Below, piece after piece: positions 16,813 to 26,454 of a stretch of 64,000 bases of DNA. The stretch's first letter is position 1. Each line of letters begins with the position of its first letter. Location of the stretch: assembly GCA_050944035.1 (NCBI GenBank), contig JBMNQH010000004.1, positions 82,004 through 146,003 on the forward strand, given 5' to 3'. A program made the position numbers and the translations under genes. The DNA is from JBMNQH01 sp050944035 (GTDB lineage: Bacteria; Bacillota; Clostridia; Oscillospirales; Oscillospiraceae). The notes beneath the pieces were generated by a model, which was not told the DNA's origin, searched no databases, and saw only the letters and a program-made list of their open reading frames with translations.

Positions 16813-18666
16813 TTGTCTATTTTAGAAGAAATTCATTCCCCCGCGGATGTCAAGGCGCTTTCCAGCGATCAGCTTGACGGCCTGTGCGGGGAAATTCGGG
16901 AGTTTTTAATCCACAGCGTTTCCCAAACCGGTGGACACCTGTCCTCCAATTTGGGTGTAGTGGAGCTTACCGTTGCGGTACACAGGGTATTTGATACCAG
17001 CAAAGACAGGCTGGTGTTCGATGTGGGACATCAGAGCTATATTCATAAAATGCTGACAGGACGTATGGATCAATTCCATACGCTCCGGAAACTGGATGGT
17101 CTTTCCGGGTTCCCCAATCCAAGAGAAAGCCGGCACGATGCATTCATTGCCGGCCATGCTTCCAACTCCATTTCTGTTGGCCTGGGAATGGCCCGCGCCA
17201 GAACAGCGGAGCGGGGGAACTATCATGTGATCACGCTTATCGGTGACGGTGCGTTGAGCGGTGGACTGGCCTATGAAGGACTCAGCAACGCAGGACAGAG
17301 TGGGGAACCGATGATTGTGATTTTAAATGACAATGGGATGTCCATCAATAAAAGCGTTGGTGGCCTGTCAACGCCCTTGTCCAAAATGCGGGTGCGGCCT
17401 GCCTATTTCCGCTTTAAAAGTGTATATCGCAGTATTATGAAGCATTTGCCCGCTCTGTATCGCTTGTTTCATAAATTCAAAAAGCGGATTAAGGGACTGC
17501 TTTTGCTGTCCACCTTCTTTGAAGATCTGGGGTACTATTATATCGGCCCGGTTGATGGACACGATGTACAGCAGATGGAAACAGTCCTTCGTTGGGCGAA
17601 GCGGTTGCACGAACCGGTACTCATTCACGCGATCACGCAAAAGGGGAAAGGGTACTGCGTTGCGGAATATGATCCGGAGGCCTTCCACGGCGTTGGAGCC
17701 TTTGATCCTGACACGGGGGAACTCCCTGCATCCGCTGATAACTTTTCAAAACAATTTGGGAGAACATTGACTGAGCTGGCTCAAAAAGATGAGCGCATTC
17801 TTGCCATTACTGCGGCGATGGAAAGTGGCACGGGGCTGCATGGTTTTGCCCAGACGTTTCCAGATCGGTTTTTCGATGTAGGAATCGCAGAAGGGCATGC
17901 CGTTGCCATGGCGGCAGGGATGGCAAAGCAGGGAATGGTTCCGGTGATGGCCGTCTATTCTACATTTCTACAGCGAGCCTATGATATGTTGATTCACGAT
18001 GTTTCACTGCAGCGGCTCCATGTGGTGTTCACTGTAGACCGTGCTGGCTTGGTCGGACGGGATGGAGAAACACATCATGGACTGTTTGATGTGGACTATC
18101 TTTGCTCCATTCCCGGCATGGTGTTATTTTGTCCATCCTCGTTTGCAGAGTTGCAGACCATGTTGTACATGGCAATTTACAGTGTAAAGGGGCCGGTTGC
18201 AATACGGTATCCCCGCGGAGGAGAGGGTGTATTCCAGGAAAATACAGCCGATCATACTGCAGTTTTTTTGCAGGAAGGAACAGATGTTACACTTGTCACT
18301 TATGGGGTTATGGTGAACGAGGTGCTGTCGGCAGCCAAATTGTTGCAGGCCGGCGGCGTTTCAGCACAGGTACTGAAGTTGAATTGTATCAATCCGTTGG
18401 ATATTACATTGATACAGCACGGCTTGGAAAAGACCGGTTGTTTTGTCATGGTAGAAGAGGTGTGCGCCCACGGCTGTGTGGGAGAACGGATTCTTTCCAC
18501 ATTAGCGGAGCAGGGCAACGTGCCGCAAAAGGCGAAACTGCTCAATTTGGGCAATGGGATTGTAACCCATGGCGATGTGAAAGAGTTGCGTGCCCGTACA
18601 GGAATCGATGCGCAGGGCATCCGGAATGCGGTGCAGGAATTGCTGCGGAACAGTGAGGGTATATGA
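16813..18666 (+). CDS. dxs: 1-deoxy-D-xylulose-5-phosphate synthase
   Basis: The 617-residue thiamine-diphosphate enzyme makes DXP from pyruvate and glyceraldehyde 3-phosphate, the entry step of the MEP isoprenoid pathway. Motifs seen are GDGALSGGLAYEGL and NDNGMSI (ThDP/Mg site), FDVGHQSYIHK, then the pyrimidine and transketolase C domains (GIAEGHAVAMAAGMA, RYPRGG). I choose the TTG at 16813, giving the usual N-terminus ILEEIHSPADVKAL, with AGAGGT eight bases upstream; upstream in-frame codons add about 20 unusual residues. It overlaps tlyA by four bases. Confidence 0.95.
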   Translation: MSILEEIHSPADVKALSSDQLDGLCGEIREFLIHSVSQTGGHLSSNLGVVELTVAVHRVFDTSKDRLVFDVGHQSYIHKMLTGRMDQFHTLRKLDGLSGFPNPRESRHDAFIAGHASNSISVGLGMARARTAERGNYHVITLIGDGALSGGLAYEGLSNAGQSGEPMIVILNDNGMSINKSVGGLSTPLSKMRVRPAYFRFKSVYRSIMKHLPALYRLFHKFKKRIKGLLLLSTFFEDLGYYYIGPVDGHDVQQMETVLRWAKRLHEPVLIHAITQKGKGYCVAEYDPEAFHGVGAFDPDTGELPASADNFSKQFGRTLTELAQKDERILAITAAMESGTGLHGFAQTFPDRFFDVGIAEGHAVAMAAGMAKQGMVPVMAVYSTFLQRAYDMLIHDVSLQRLHVVFTVDRAGLVGRDGETHHGLFDVDYLCSIPGMVLFCPSSFAELQTMLYMAIYSVKGPVAIRYPRGGEGVFQENTADHTAVFLQEGTDVTLVTYGVMVNEVLSAAKLLQAGGVSAQVLKLNCINPLDITLIQHGLEKTGCFVMVEEVCAHGCVGERILSTLAEQGNVPQKAKLLNLGNGIVTHGDVKELRARTGIDAQGIRNAVQELLRNSEGI

Positions 18667-19469
18667 AAAAAGTTAGATTAGACCAGCTGGTATTTGATCT
18701 CGGCCTGACGGAGAGCCGCGAGCGCGCAAAGACCACGATTATGAGCGGTCTGGTGTTTGTCAACGGACAGCGTGTGGATAAACCGGGTACCGCCGTCGCA
18801 TCCGACAGCAAAATTGAGATTCACGGCGATACATTGCGTTATGTCAGCCGCGGGGGGGTGAAGCTGGAGAAAGCTCTGACGAGTTTTTCCTATGACCCCG
18901 CAGGACTGCGCTGCATCGACTGCGGCGCGTCCACTGGCGGATTTACAGACTGCCTGTTGCAGAACGGCGCGGAATTTGTCTATGCTGTTGATGTCGGGTA
19001 CGGTCAGCTGGCCTGGAAATTGCGCGGCGATGCGCGCGTACAGTCCATGGAGCGTACCAATATCCGGTATGTTACACCGGAACAGATTCCAGAAAAACTG
19101 GATCTGGCGGTGATGGACTTATCGTTTATCTCATTGCAGTTGGTTCTGCCGGTGGTCCGGGCGCTGTTGAAGGAGCAGGCAGACATTATCTGTCTGGTTA
19201 AGCCCCAGTTTGAGGCGGGAAAAGAAAAAGTTGGGAAAAAAGGCGTTGTCCGTGATCCGGCGGTTCATGTGGAAGTATTACAGGCATTTCTTGCCTATGC
19301 GTTGGAAGCTGGGTTTACACCGATGGGACTGACATTTTCTCCCGTAAAGGGACCGGAGGGGAACATTGAGTATCTCGGCTGGCTTCGCTGTGGCGCGGGA
19401 GAGGTAGCCAAATTGGATCCGGAAGCTGTGGTTGCGGCTTCTCATATGGAATTGAAGGAGAAAGCGTAA
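18663..19469 (+). CDS. tlyA: TlyA family 2'-O-ribose rRNA methyltransferase
   Basis: The 268-residue protein has an N-terminal S4 RNA-binding domain (RLDQLVFDLGLTESRERAKT, residues about 5-65) and a FtsJ-like methyltransferase domain (DCGASTGGFTDCLL, AVDVGYGQLAW, LDLAVMDLSFISL). TlyA enzymes methylate ribose in 16S and/or 23S rRNA; a haemolysin role in the old name is doubtful. It lies in the dxs-tlyA-nadK-argR-recN run with single-base to four-base overlaps. Confidence 0.94.
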   Translation: MKKVRLDQLVFDLGLTESRERAKTTIMSGLVFVNGQRVDKPGTAVASDSKIEIHGDTLRYVSRGGVKLEKALTSFSYDPAGLRCIDCGASTGGFTDCLLQNGAEFVYAVDVGYGQLAWKLRGDARVQSMERTNIRYVTPEQIPEKLDLAVMDLSFISLQLVLPVVRALLKEQADIICLVKPQFEAGKEKVGKKGVVRDPAVHVEVLQAFLAYALEAGFTPMGLTFSPVKGPEGNIEYLGWLRCGAGEVAKLDPEAVVAASHMELKEKA

Positions 19470-20329
19470 TGTCGCATATTGTCCTGTGTCCCAATCCTTA
19501 TCGTGATTTGGATTTGCGTCTGACGCTCCAGGTGCAAACACTGCTGGAGCAGGCCGGATGTCAGGCTGTTATCAGCCCACTGTTTACCGAAGGGGCTTCT
19601 GAGAGCGTCCCAACAACGATTCCGACGGTTCCATTGGAGACTTCGATACAGGAGGCTTCTCTGTTGGTTCCGTTCGGCGGAGATGGAACCATTCTCCACG
19701 CGGCCCGTGCCGCAATGGAACGGGCGGTGCCGATCCTCGGCGTCAATCTTGGGAACAAAGGGTTTATGGCGGAATTGGAACCAGATGACATTGCTCTGGT
19801 AGTTGATGCCGCAGCGGGAAAATTTCCCTTGAAACGCCGTATGATGTTGGATGTCGCCTTATACCGGGAAGGCAAAGTTGTTTATTCGGATTCTGCGCTC
19901 AATGATGCTGTGGTGTCCGGTGTTGTCCAGTGCATTCGGCTGAGTGCATATGGCGATGGGCAGAAAATTTCCGAGTTTTCCGGTGACGGCATTATCATTG
20001 CCACACCGACGGGGTCTACCGCCTATTCCATGTCTGCCGGGGGACCACTGGTCGAACCCATGGCGGAGAATATTATTTTGACGCCCATCTGTGCGCATGT
20101 GCTGGCTGCAAAAGCCTTCGTTTTGGCACCGGATCGCGTAGTTACCATTCATCCCAGCAATCTGACTGGTCGCCAGGCAATTCTATCGGTTGATGGCTGC
20201 AGAGCAGCGGAGCTGATGGCAGGGGATAAGATCGTGGTAAAGAAGTCGACGTTTGTTACCCTGATGGCGGACGCCGGCAGAAAGAGTTTTTACGATGTAG
20301 CGCTTGAAAAATTAGGAGAGCGAAAATGA
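19469..20329 (+). CDS. nadK: NAD kinase
   Basis: The 286-residue ATP-NAD kinase makes NADP from NAD. The GGDGT motif is seen as VPFGGDGTILHAA (about residue 70), the NE/D motif as LNDAVVSG, and TPTGSTAYSMSAGGP is the glycine-rich loop. Length and order are standard. It shares one base with tlyA and overlaps argR by four bases, so the three are translationally linked. Confidence 0.96.
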   Translation: MSHIVLCPNPYRDLDLRLTLQVQTLLEQAGCQAVISPLFTEGASESVPTTIPTVPLETSIQEASLLVPFGGDGTILHAARAAMERAVPILGVNLGNKGFMAELEPDDIALVVDAAAGKFPLKRRMMLDVALYREGKVVYSDSALNDAVVSGVVQCIRLSAYGDGQKISEFSGDGIIIATPTGSTAYSMSAGGPLVEPMAENIILTPICAHVLAAKAFVLAPDRVVTIHPSNLTGRQAILSVDGCRAAELMAGDKIVVKKSTFVTLMADAGRKSFYDVALEKLGERK

Positions 20330-20778
20330 AATTATCCAGACAGAATGTGATTCTTGAAGTTATTACAGAGCAGGATATTGAAACCCAGAATCAATTGATG
20401 GACGCACTGCAGGAACGCGGAATCAAAAGTACGCAGGCAACCATCTCCCGCGATATCAAGGAGCTGCGCCTGGTTAAGGAACTTTCACCGAGCGGTCACT
20501 ATCGCTATGTCTCAGTTGTGAGCGAGGAAATTGAAGGAAAAGATCAGCGTCTGCAAAATATTTTTCGGGAGAGCGTCACAAGCTGTGATTTTGCCCAGAA
20601 TATTGTGGTATTAAAAACCCTGCCTGGCCTTGCTTCCGCAGCCTGTTCTACCTTGGACAGCATGGATATCAAAGATTTGGTCGGCACAATTGCCGGTGAC
20701 GATACAGCATTTCTTGCGATGCGGGATACCATTTCCGCAGAACAAATTTGCCGTGAGATTCATGAGATGATTGGTTAA
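20326..20778 (+). CDS. argR: Arginine repressor ArgR
   Basis: The 150-residue regulator has an N-terminal winged helix (VILEVITEQDIETQNQLMDAL, QATISRDIKELRL) and a C-terminal oligomerisation and arginine-binding domain (PGLASAACSTLDSM, IAGDDTAFLAMRD). It represses arginine biosynthesis and may activate catabolism. The gene's place before recN is widely conserved in Firmicutes and says little about targets; no arginine genes are in the window. Confidence 0.95.
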   Translation: MKLSRQNVILEVITEQDIETQNQLMDALQERGIKSTQATISRDIKELRLVKELSPSGHYRYVSVVSEEIEGKDQRLQNIFRESVTSCDFAQNIVVLKTLPGLASAACSTLDSMDIKDLVGTIAGDDTAFLAMRDTISAEQICREIHEMIG

Positions 20779-20807
20779 ACAGGAAAGAGGAAAGTTGGTG
20801 AAACGGT

Positions 20808-22517
20808 GTGTTACACGAACTCCATATTGAAAATGTCGCGGTGATCGAACGCGCGGATCTGACTTTGCATACAGGTCTGAACGTCTTAACCGGGGAAACG
20901 GGCGCCGGTAAGTCCATCATCATTGATGCACTTGGTGCAGTGCTTGGCAGTCGGACAAGCCGGGAATTGGTACGAACCGGTGCCGATAAAGCTGTGGTGA
21001 GTGCTGTATTTTCCGGGGACGCGGCGGAAAACTGGTGCCGGGAAAACGGGATCGATACAGAGGAGGAGACCATTGTGATCCACCGACGGATTACAGCCGC
21101 AGGAAAATCGGTCTGCCGCATCAACGGCCTTCCCGTTTCGGTCACACAGCTCCGCGCACTTGGTGCGTTGCTGATGGATATCCACGGTCAGAACGATGGT
21201 CGACAGCTTCTGGACGAGGAGCGGCACCGTATCTATCTCGACCAATTTGGCGACTATGAGCAGGAACTAACTGCATTTCAGACCGCTTATGCAGCCTATC
21301 GGGATACATTGCGCGAAATGGAACAGCTGACGATGGATGAAATTGAGAAGGCACGCCTATCTGACAGCCTTTCCTATCAAATTGCAGAACTGGAGCAGGC
21401 AGCGCTGGAACCTGGAGAATATGAAACACTTTCGGACCGACGGGACCTGCTGAAACATGCAGAAAAATTGACAGAAGCAGTTGACAGTGCGTATGCAGTA
21501 TTGTATGGTGATGCTGATTCCGCTGTTTCCATGGTGGGAGAGGCGGAAAATTGGCTGATTCGGGCATCCGGATACAGCGAAGCGTTACAAAAAACGGCAA
21601 ATGTGGTTTCAGAAGCGAGATTTTTGCTAGAGGATGCCACCGAGCAACTGCGGGATTTTCGTGCGGATCTGGACTTCTCGCCAGAGGAATACGATCAGTT
21701 GGAGAGCCGATTGTCCACTTTGAAGCGGTTGTTCAAAAAGTATCACGGCGATGAAGCATCGCTGCTTGGCCAGCTTGACGACTGTCGAAAACGTTTGGAT
21801 GACTTGGAGTATGCCGATGAGCGTTTGGAAAAACTCCAGAAAAAATGCAGCAGACTGCAAAAACAGGCAGAGCAGGCCGCCAAAGCGTTGACGGCCGCGC
21901 GGGAGCGGGCCGGGAAGATTTTGCAGGAGCGAATTGAACAGGAACTCCATGATCTGAGTATGCCGTCTGCGCGGTTTCTTGTTTCTATTGCGCCGCTTGG
22001 AGGCGATCCGGGCTTTGATCGTACCGGGGGGGATCGTATTCGGTTCCTGTTGGCGGCGAACCGCGGAGAAGCGCCGGGGTCAATTAGTCGGATTGCATCT
22101 GGCGGCGAGCTGTCCCGTATCATGCTGGCAATGAAGCAGGTTTTTGCAGAACGTGATGGGGTTGACGCGCTGGTGTTCGATGAAATCGACACCGGTGTTT
22201 CCGGTGTTGCTGCCCAGCGTGTTGGGGAAAAGCTGGCAACGCTTTCCCGGCACAAACAGGTGCTGTGTATTACACATCTTCCGCAGATTGCCGCGATGGC
22301 AGATGCCCATTATGAGATTTGTAAGACTGAGCACGACGGGCGGACATTTACGGATATTAAAGAATTGGAGCGCAGCGGACGGCGGTATGAACTGGCACGT
22401 CTGCATGGCGGTGACCATATTACAGATACCACGCTGCACAGCGCAGAAGAGCAGCTTCGATCGGCAGAGCAGTTTAAGGCGTCGGTCGGGAGCGGAAAGA
22501 CGGAGAAAAGACAATGA
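20808..22517 (+). CDS. recN: DNA repair protein RecN
   Basis: The 569-residue SMC-like ATPase acts in double-strand break repair. The N-terminal Walker A is GETGAGKSIIIDALGAVLGS, a long coiled coil fills the middle (about residues 150-370), and the C-terminal half holds the signature ASGGELSRIMLAMK and Walker B VFDEIDTGVSG, followed by QVLCITHLPQIAAMADAH. It starts at a GTG (20808) 29 bases after argR. Its stop overlaps the next gene by four bases. Confidence 0.96.
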   Translation: MLHELHIENVAVIERADLTLHTGLNVLTGETGAGKSIIIDALGAVLGSRTSRELVRTGADKAVVSAVFSGDAAENWCRENGIDTEEETIVIHRRITAAGKSVCRINGLPVSVTQLRALGALLMDIHGQNDGRQLLDEERHRIYLDQFGDYEQELTAFQTAYAAYRDTLREMEQLTMDEIEKARLSDSLSYQIAELEQAALEPGEYETLSDRRDLLKHAEKLTEAVDSAYAVLYGDADSAVSMVGEAENWLIRASGYSEALQKTANVVSEARFLLEDATEQLRDFRADLDFSPEEYDQLESRLSTLKRLFKKYHGDEASLLGQLDDCRKRLDDLEYADERLEKLQKKCSRLQKQAEQAAKALTAARERAGKILQERIEQELHDLSMPSARFLVSIAPLGGDPGFDRTGGDRIRFLLAANRGEAPGSISRIASGGELSRIMLAMKQVFAERDGVDALVFDEIDTGVSGVAAQRVGEKLATLSRHKQVLCITHLPQIAAMADAHYEICKTEHDGRTFTDIKELERSGRRYELARLHGGDHITDTTLHSAEEQLRSAEQFKASVGSGKTEKRQ

Positions 22518-23362
22518 AAAATATTGGGTATTACAACGGAAAAATGGGACCTCTGGAGGAAATGGTTATTCCCATGAATGACCGTGCTTCTTATTTTGGA
22601 GACGGCGTGTATGAGGCGGTTATTGTCGCGGACGGTGTGCCGTTTGCACTGGAGGATCATTTTGACCGATTTTATGACAGTTTGAAGATTTTGGAGATTC
22701 CGTTTACCATGTCTCGTGAAGCGTTGGAGGAAGAGCTGATGCGGTGTGTCCGGGCTTCGGAAGGCGACTATGTCTGGCTGTATTGGCAGTGTTCCCGCGG
22801 TACGGCGCTCCGCAACCATGTTTATCCCGATGCAGGGGTAACACCGAATCTGACCATTATGGTGTTGCCGAATGCACGGGAAGACATTGACCGAAAGATG
22901 AAGCTTACGCTGGTTGAGGATATCCGCTGGCAGCTTTGTAATGTCAAGACGCTGAATCTGATTCCCAGTGTGTTTGCCTGTGAGACAGCCAAACAGCGCG
23001 GTTGTGACGAGGCCGTTTTCCACCGCGGCGAAATTGTAACGGAATGCTCTCATAGCAATATTCTGATGTTAAAAGACGGCGTACTCCACACCCATCCCGC
23101 GGACAATCACATCCTGCCCGGCGTTTCCCGAAAACATATTTTGGAGATGGCACCAGAGCAGGGGATTCCTGTTGTAGAGGAAGCCTTTACCATTGCAGAA
23201 ATGATGGAAGCAGATGAGATTATCGTCAGCAGCTCCGGTACCTTCTGCGCATCTGCAGTGGAGATTGATGGAACGCCGGTTGGGGGAAAAGACCCGGAGC
23301 GACTGCAGCTGCTTCAGCGTTGCTGCTTGGAACGGTTTTCCAATTATATCAGCCGAAAGTAA
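22514..23362 (+). CDS. Class IV PLP aminotransferase, probable D-amino acid transaminase
   Basis: The 282-residue fold-type IV enzyme resembles D-alanine transaminase and branched-chain aminotransferase. It begins YYNGKMGPLEEMVIPMNDR then YFGDGVYEAV, which is the Dat/IlvE N-terminal signature. The expected PLP lysine is in NVKTLNLIPSVFA, and ECSHSNILMLKDG with HILPGVSR forms the phosphate-binding region. NVKTLNL-type sequences and overall length favour D-alanine transaminase, which supplies D-Glu or D-Ala for cell wall, but the substrate is not proven. The ATGA overlap with recN suggests co-expression. Confidence 0.82.
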   Translation: MKNIGYYNGKMGPLEEMVIPMNDRASYFGDGVYEAVIVADGVPFALEDHFDRFYDSLKILEIPFTMSREALEEELMRCVRASEGDYVWLYWQCSRGTALRNHVYPDAGVTPNLTIMVLPNAREDIDRKMKLTLVEDIRWQLCNVKTLNLIPSVFACETAKQRGCDEAVFHRGEIVTECSHSNILMLKDGVLHTHPADNHILPGVSRKHILEMAPEQGIPVVEEAFTIAEMMEADEIIVSSSGTFCASAVEIDGTPVGGKDPERLQLLQRCCLERFSNYISRK

Positions 23363-23448
23363 ATCTGTGACCAACGGAACTTTGCCAGCCAGACCGCGGG
23401 CCCGGTTCCGATAAACAAATACAATCTACATTTTATGAGGTGAAAGAT

Positions 23449-23844
23449 ATGACAAGAAAAGAAAAGGCTATGGAGCTCCACAAGAGCGGTTACAACTGTG
23501 CACAGAGTGTGATTGCCGCATGTTGTGATCTGGTCAATCTGGATGAAAAGACTGCATTGGCAATTTCCGGCGGTTTCGGCGGCGGTCTCCGCTGCGGCGA
23601 AGTCTGCGGTGCTGTTTCCGGCGGCCTCATGGTCATCAGCATGGCATTTCCCTTTGACAGCCTTGACAGTGAAAACAAGGACAAGATTGCTGCTGTAGCA
23701 AAGGAATTCTGCGCGGCTTTCAAAGAGCAGTACGGTGCCATCCGCTGTGACGATCTGCTTGCAGAGAGAGACAAAAAGGAATTCTGCAGACCTGCAATCG
23801 GTGTGGTTACAGAACTCGTAGAGAAGTTTGTCCTCGGAAAGTAA
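23449..23844 (+). CDS. C_GCAxxG_C_C family redox-type protein
   Basis: The 131-residue protein carries the family pattern: GYNCAQSVIAACCDL, then GGFGGGLRCGEVCGAVSGGLMVI, and a later C-x-C-like pair in EFCAAF and RCDDL. Members are small cysteine-rich proteins thought to bind metal or to act in redox chemistry; no function is established. The start is the ATG at 23449 after GAGGTGAAAG; a GTG at 23440 falls inside the ribosome binding site. It stands between the aminotransferase and tyrS with no shared overlap. Confidence 0.88.
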   Translation: MTRKEKAMELHKSGYNCAQSVIAACCDLVNLDEKTALAISGGFGGGLRCGEVCGAVSGGLMVISMAFPFDSLDSENKDKIAAVAKEFCAAFKEQYGAIRCDDLLAERDKKEFCRPAIGVVTELVEKFVLGK

Positions 23845-23905
23845 AGTCCCAACAATCCCACAATCGGTGCGGATTTAGAATCTATCCCGACTAGGAGATA
23901 TCAGA

Positions 23906-25132
23906 ATGACAGTTTATGACGAACTCGTGGCCCGCGGTCTGATCGCACAGGTCACAGACGAAGAAGAAATCAAGGAATTGATCAATAACGGAAAAGCCAC
24001 CTTCTACATTGGATTTGACCCCACTGCGGATTCCCTCCATGTGGGGCATTTCATGGCGCTCTGTTTGATGAAGCGTTTGCAGATGGCGGGCAACAGACCC
24101 ATTGCTCTGGTAGGCGGCGGTACCGGCTACATCGGTGATCCCTCTGGTCGTACCGATTTGCGTTCCATGCTGACTCCGGAAATGATCCAGCACAACTGCG
24201 ACTGCTTCAAGAAGCAGATGGAACGCTTCATTGAATTCGGCGAAGGCAAAGCACAGATGGTCAACAACGCGGACTGGTTGCTGAAGCTGAACTATGTTGA
24301 GCTCCTGCGCGACGTCGGCGCTTGCTTCTCGGTCAACAATATGCTCCGTGCAGAATGTTATAAGCAGCGCATGGAGAAGGGTTTGACCTTCCTGGAATTC
24401 AACTATATGATTATGCAGTCTTATGACTTCTATCATCTTTACCAGCATTACGGCTGCAATATGCAGTTCGGCGGCAACGACCAGTGGAGCAATATGCTGG
24501 GCGGCACCGAACTGATTCGGCGCAAGCTGGGCAAGGACGCCTATGCGATGACCATCACCCTTTTGCTCAACAGCGAAGGAAAAAAGATGGGCAAAACATC
24601 GTCCGGCGCAGTTTGGCTTGACCCGGAAAAGACCAGCCCGTTTGAATTTTATCAGTACTGGCGCAATGTCGACGATGCTGATGTATTGAAATGCCTGCGG
24701 ATGCTGACCTTCCTTCCGCTTGAGCAGATTGAACAGATGGCACAGTGGGAAGGCAGCCAGTTGAATACAGCAAAAGAAATTTTGGCCTTTGAGCTGACCA
24801 AAATGGTACACGGCGAGGAAGAGGCAGCCAAGGCAGAAGCTGCAGCCAAGGCGCTGTTTGCAGGCGAGGGTGACAGAGCCAACATGCCTTGCACAGAACT
24901 GACCGCTGATGATCTGCGGGACGGCACCATTGATATCTTGTCCATTCTGGTCACAACGGGTTTGTGCCCCAGCCGCGGCGATGCAAGACGGAATGTTCAG
25001 CAGGGCGGCGTAGAGGCCGACGGTGAAAAAGTCACATCCATAGACAAATGCTTTACCGCAGACGAACTGTCTGGAGAAGGTGTTGTCATCAAGCGCGGAA
25101 AGAAGAAATTTAACCGTGTAGTCCTGAAATAA
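23906..25132 (+). CDS. tyrS: Tyrosyl-tRNA synthetase
   Basis: The 408-residue class Ic synthetase has the HIGH motif as DSLHVGHFMALCLM, the KMSKS loop as KKMGKTSSGAVW, and the tyrosine pocket pattern GGNDQWSNMLGG. A C-terminal S4 domain (SRGDARRNVQQGGVEADGE) binds tRNA. CTAGGAGATATCAG precedes the ATG. The 61-base gap upstream is too short for a T-box, so the usual tRNA-sensing leader is absent. Two terminator hairpins follow. Confidence 0.96.
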   Translation: MTVYDELVARGLIAQVTDEEEIKELINNGKATFYIGFDPTADSLHVGHFMALCLMKRLQMAGNRPIALVGGGTGYIGDPSGRTDLRSMLTPEMIQHNCDCFKKQMERFIEFGEGKAQMVNNADWLLKLNYVELLRDVGACFSVNNMLRAECYKQRMEKGLTFLEFNYMIMQSYDFYHLYQHYGCNMQFGGNDQWSNMLGGTELIRRKLGKDAYAMTITLLLNSEGKKMGKTSSGAVWLDPEKTSPFEFYQYWRNVDDADVLKCLRMLTFLPLEQIEQMAQWEGSQLNTAKEILAFELTKMVHGEEEAAKAEAAAKALFAGEGDRANMPCTELTADDLRDGTIDILSILVTTGLCPSRGDARRNVQQGGVEADGEKVTSIDKCFTADELSGEGVVIKRGKKKFNRVVLK

Positions 25133-25165
25133 AATACCATACGGTCTCTTGTTGAGACAGCGAAC

Positions 25166-25194
25166 AAAGGCTTCCTCATCTGAGGAAGCCTTTT
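25166..25194 (+). terminator. Terminator after tyrS
   Basis: Stem AAAGGCTTCCTCA with TGAGGAAGCCTTT and a T run. Confidence 0.85.
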
Positions 25195-25220
25195 GGCATA
25201 GAAGAGAAAATGCTATAACT

Positions 25221-25269
25221 GCAAGCGCCCTGCCCGGAACGTGAAACACACTTCTGACAGGGCGCTTGC
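25221..25269 (+). terminator. Second hairpin before sbcD
   Basis: A perfect 12-bp stem (GCAAGCGCCCTG with CAGGGCGCTTGC) with a 25-base loop is followed by GCTTTTTTAAA. It is a second terminator in tandem with the one at 25166, or a read-through control for sbcD. Confidence 0.7.
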
Positions 25270-25325
25270 GCTTTTTTAAAAACTGTGAGAAAATAAACCA
25301 TTAATATCAACGGGAGGAAAGCAGC

Positions 25326-26450
25326 ATGAAACTAATGCATCTGTCGGATCTGCACATTGGCAAACGATTTTGTGGGATCTCTTTGCTCGAAGATCAACGG
25401 TATATTTTAGGCAAAATTCTGGAGATTGTTCGCGAGGAACAGCCAGATGGCATCCTGATCGCAGGGGATATCTATGACAAATCGGTGCCTTCGGCAGAGG
25501 CGGTGCGGCTGTTTGATGAATTTCTGACGCATTTAGCGATGCTACGGCAGCGCGTTTTTCTCATTCCCGGCAATCATGATTCCGCAGAACGCATTGCCTT
25601 TGGTGCGCAGATGCTGCGGCACAGCGGAATCTATCTTTCAACAGCCTTTTCTGACGGAATTGTTTCCATTCCACTGGCGGACGCCTATGGCACAGCGATG
25701 GTCTATTTGCTGCCGTTTTTGAAACCGGCGCACGTGCGGGCAAAGTATCCGGACGAGGAGATTATCGATTATTCTGATGCAATGCAAGTGGTTATCGATC
25801 ATTTGCATCTCGATCCCACGATCCGGAATGTTGCGGTGGCGCATCAGTTTGTGCGCGGCAGCACCCGCTGTGAATCCGAGGACTTAAGTATCGGCGGGTT
25901 AGACGAGCTGTGTGCAGACGTATTTGCACCGTTTGATTATACAGCGCTGGGACATTTGCACAGTCCGCAAAACGTGAACGACACGATCCGCTATTGTGGA
26001 ACACCGCTGAAATATTCATTTTCCGAACTGTATCATAAAAAATCACTGACCATCGTAGAGCTGGCAGAAAAGGGAAACCTGACCGTTCGAACCGTACCGT
26101 TAACCCCGCTGCATGAGGTGTGCGAACTGCGCGGGAACTTTGCCGAGCTGACCGATCCTGTATTTTATCAAAAGCAGGATCGGGATTGTTATTACCGCAT
26201 TATTCTGACAGACGAGGAAAGTGTTACCGATGCGGTGCAGTATTTGCGGCAGATTTTTCCCAATTTGGCCTCTCTGAGTTATGACAACACCAGAACGCGT
26301 GCTTGTGCCACGGTGAACGGTACCGATCCAATCGAGGAACAGCAGCCGCTGGAGTTGTTTGCGGCGCTCTATCAGCAGCAAAACGGAATGGAACTGAGCG
26401 AACAGCAGCGGGAACTTTGTTGCTGTTTCATGGAAGAAATCTGGGGGTGA
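25326..26450 (+). CDS. sbcD: Exonuclease subunit SbcD (Mre11-like)
   Basis: The 374-residue calcineurin-like nuclease pairs with SbcC to cut hairpins and blocked DNA ends. Metal motifs are LSDLHIGKRF, AGDIYDKSVPS, IPGNHDSAERI, AVAHQFVRG and TALGHLHSPQ. GGGAGGAAAGCAGC precedes the ATG. SbcC starts five bases after the stop, so the two subunits are made together. Confidence 0.96.
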   Translation: MKLMHLSDLHIGKRFCGISLLEDQRYILGKILEIVREEQPDGILIAGDIYDKSVPSAEAVRLFDEFLTHLAMLRQRVFLIPGNHDSAERIAFGAQMLRHSGIYLSTAFSDGIVSIPLADAYGTAMVYLLPFLKPAHVRAKYPDEEIIDYSDAMQVVIDHLHLDPTIRNVAVAHQFVRGSTRCESEDLSIGGLDELCADVFAPFDYTALGHLHSPQNVNDTIRYCGTPLKYSFSELYHKKSLTIVELAEKGNLTVRTVPLTPLHEVCELRGNFAELTDPVFYQKQDRDCYYRIILTDEESVTDAVQYLRQIFPNLASLSYDNTRTRACATVNGTDPIEEQQPLELFAALYQQQNGMELSEQQRELCCCFMEEIWG

Positions 26451-26454
26451 GGTT

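Noticed and set aside
23845..23905. Possible T-box before tyrS
   Set aside because: The gap is only 61 bases, with no specifier loop or AGGGTGG-type T-box core.
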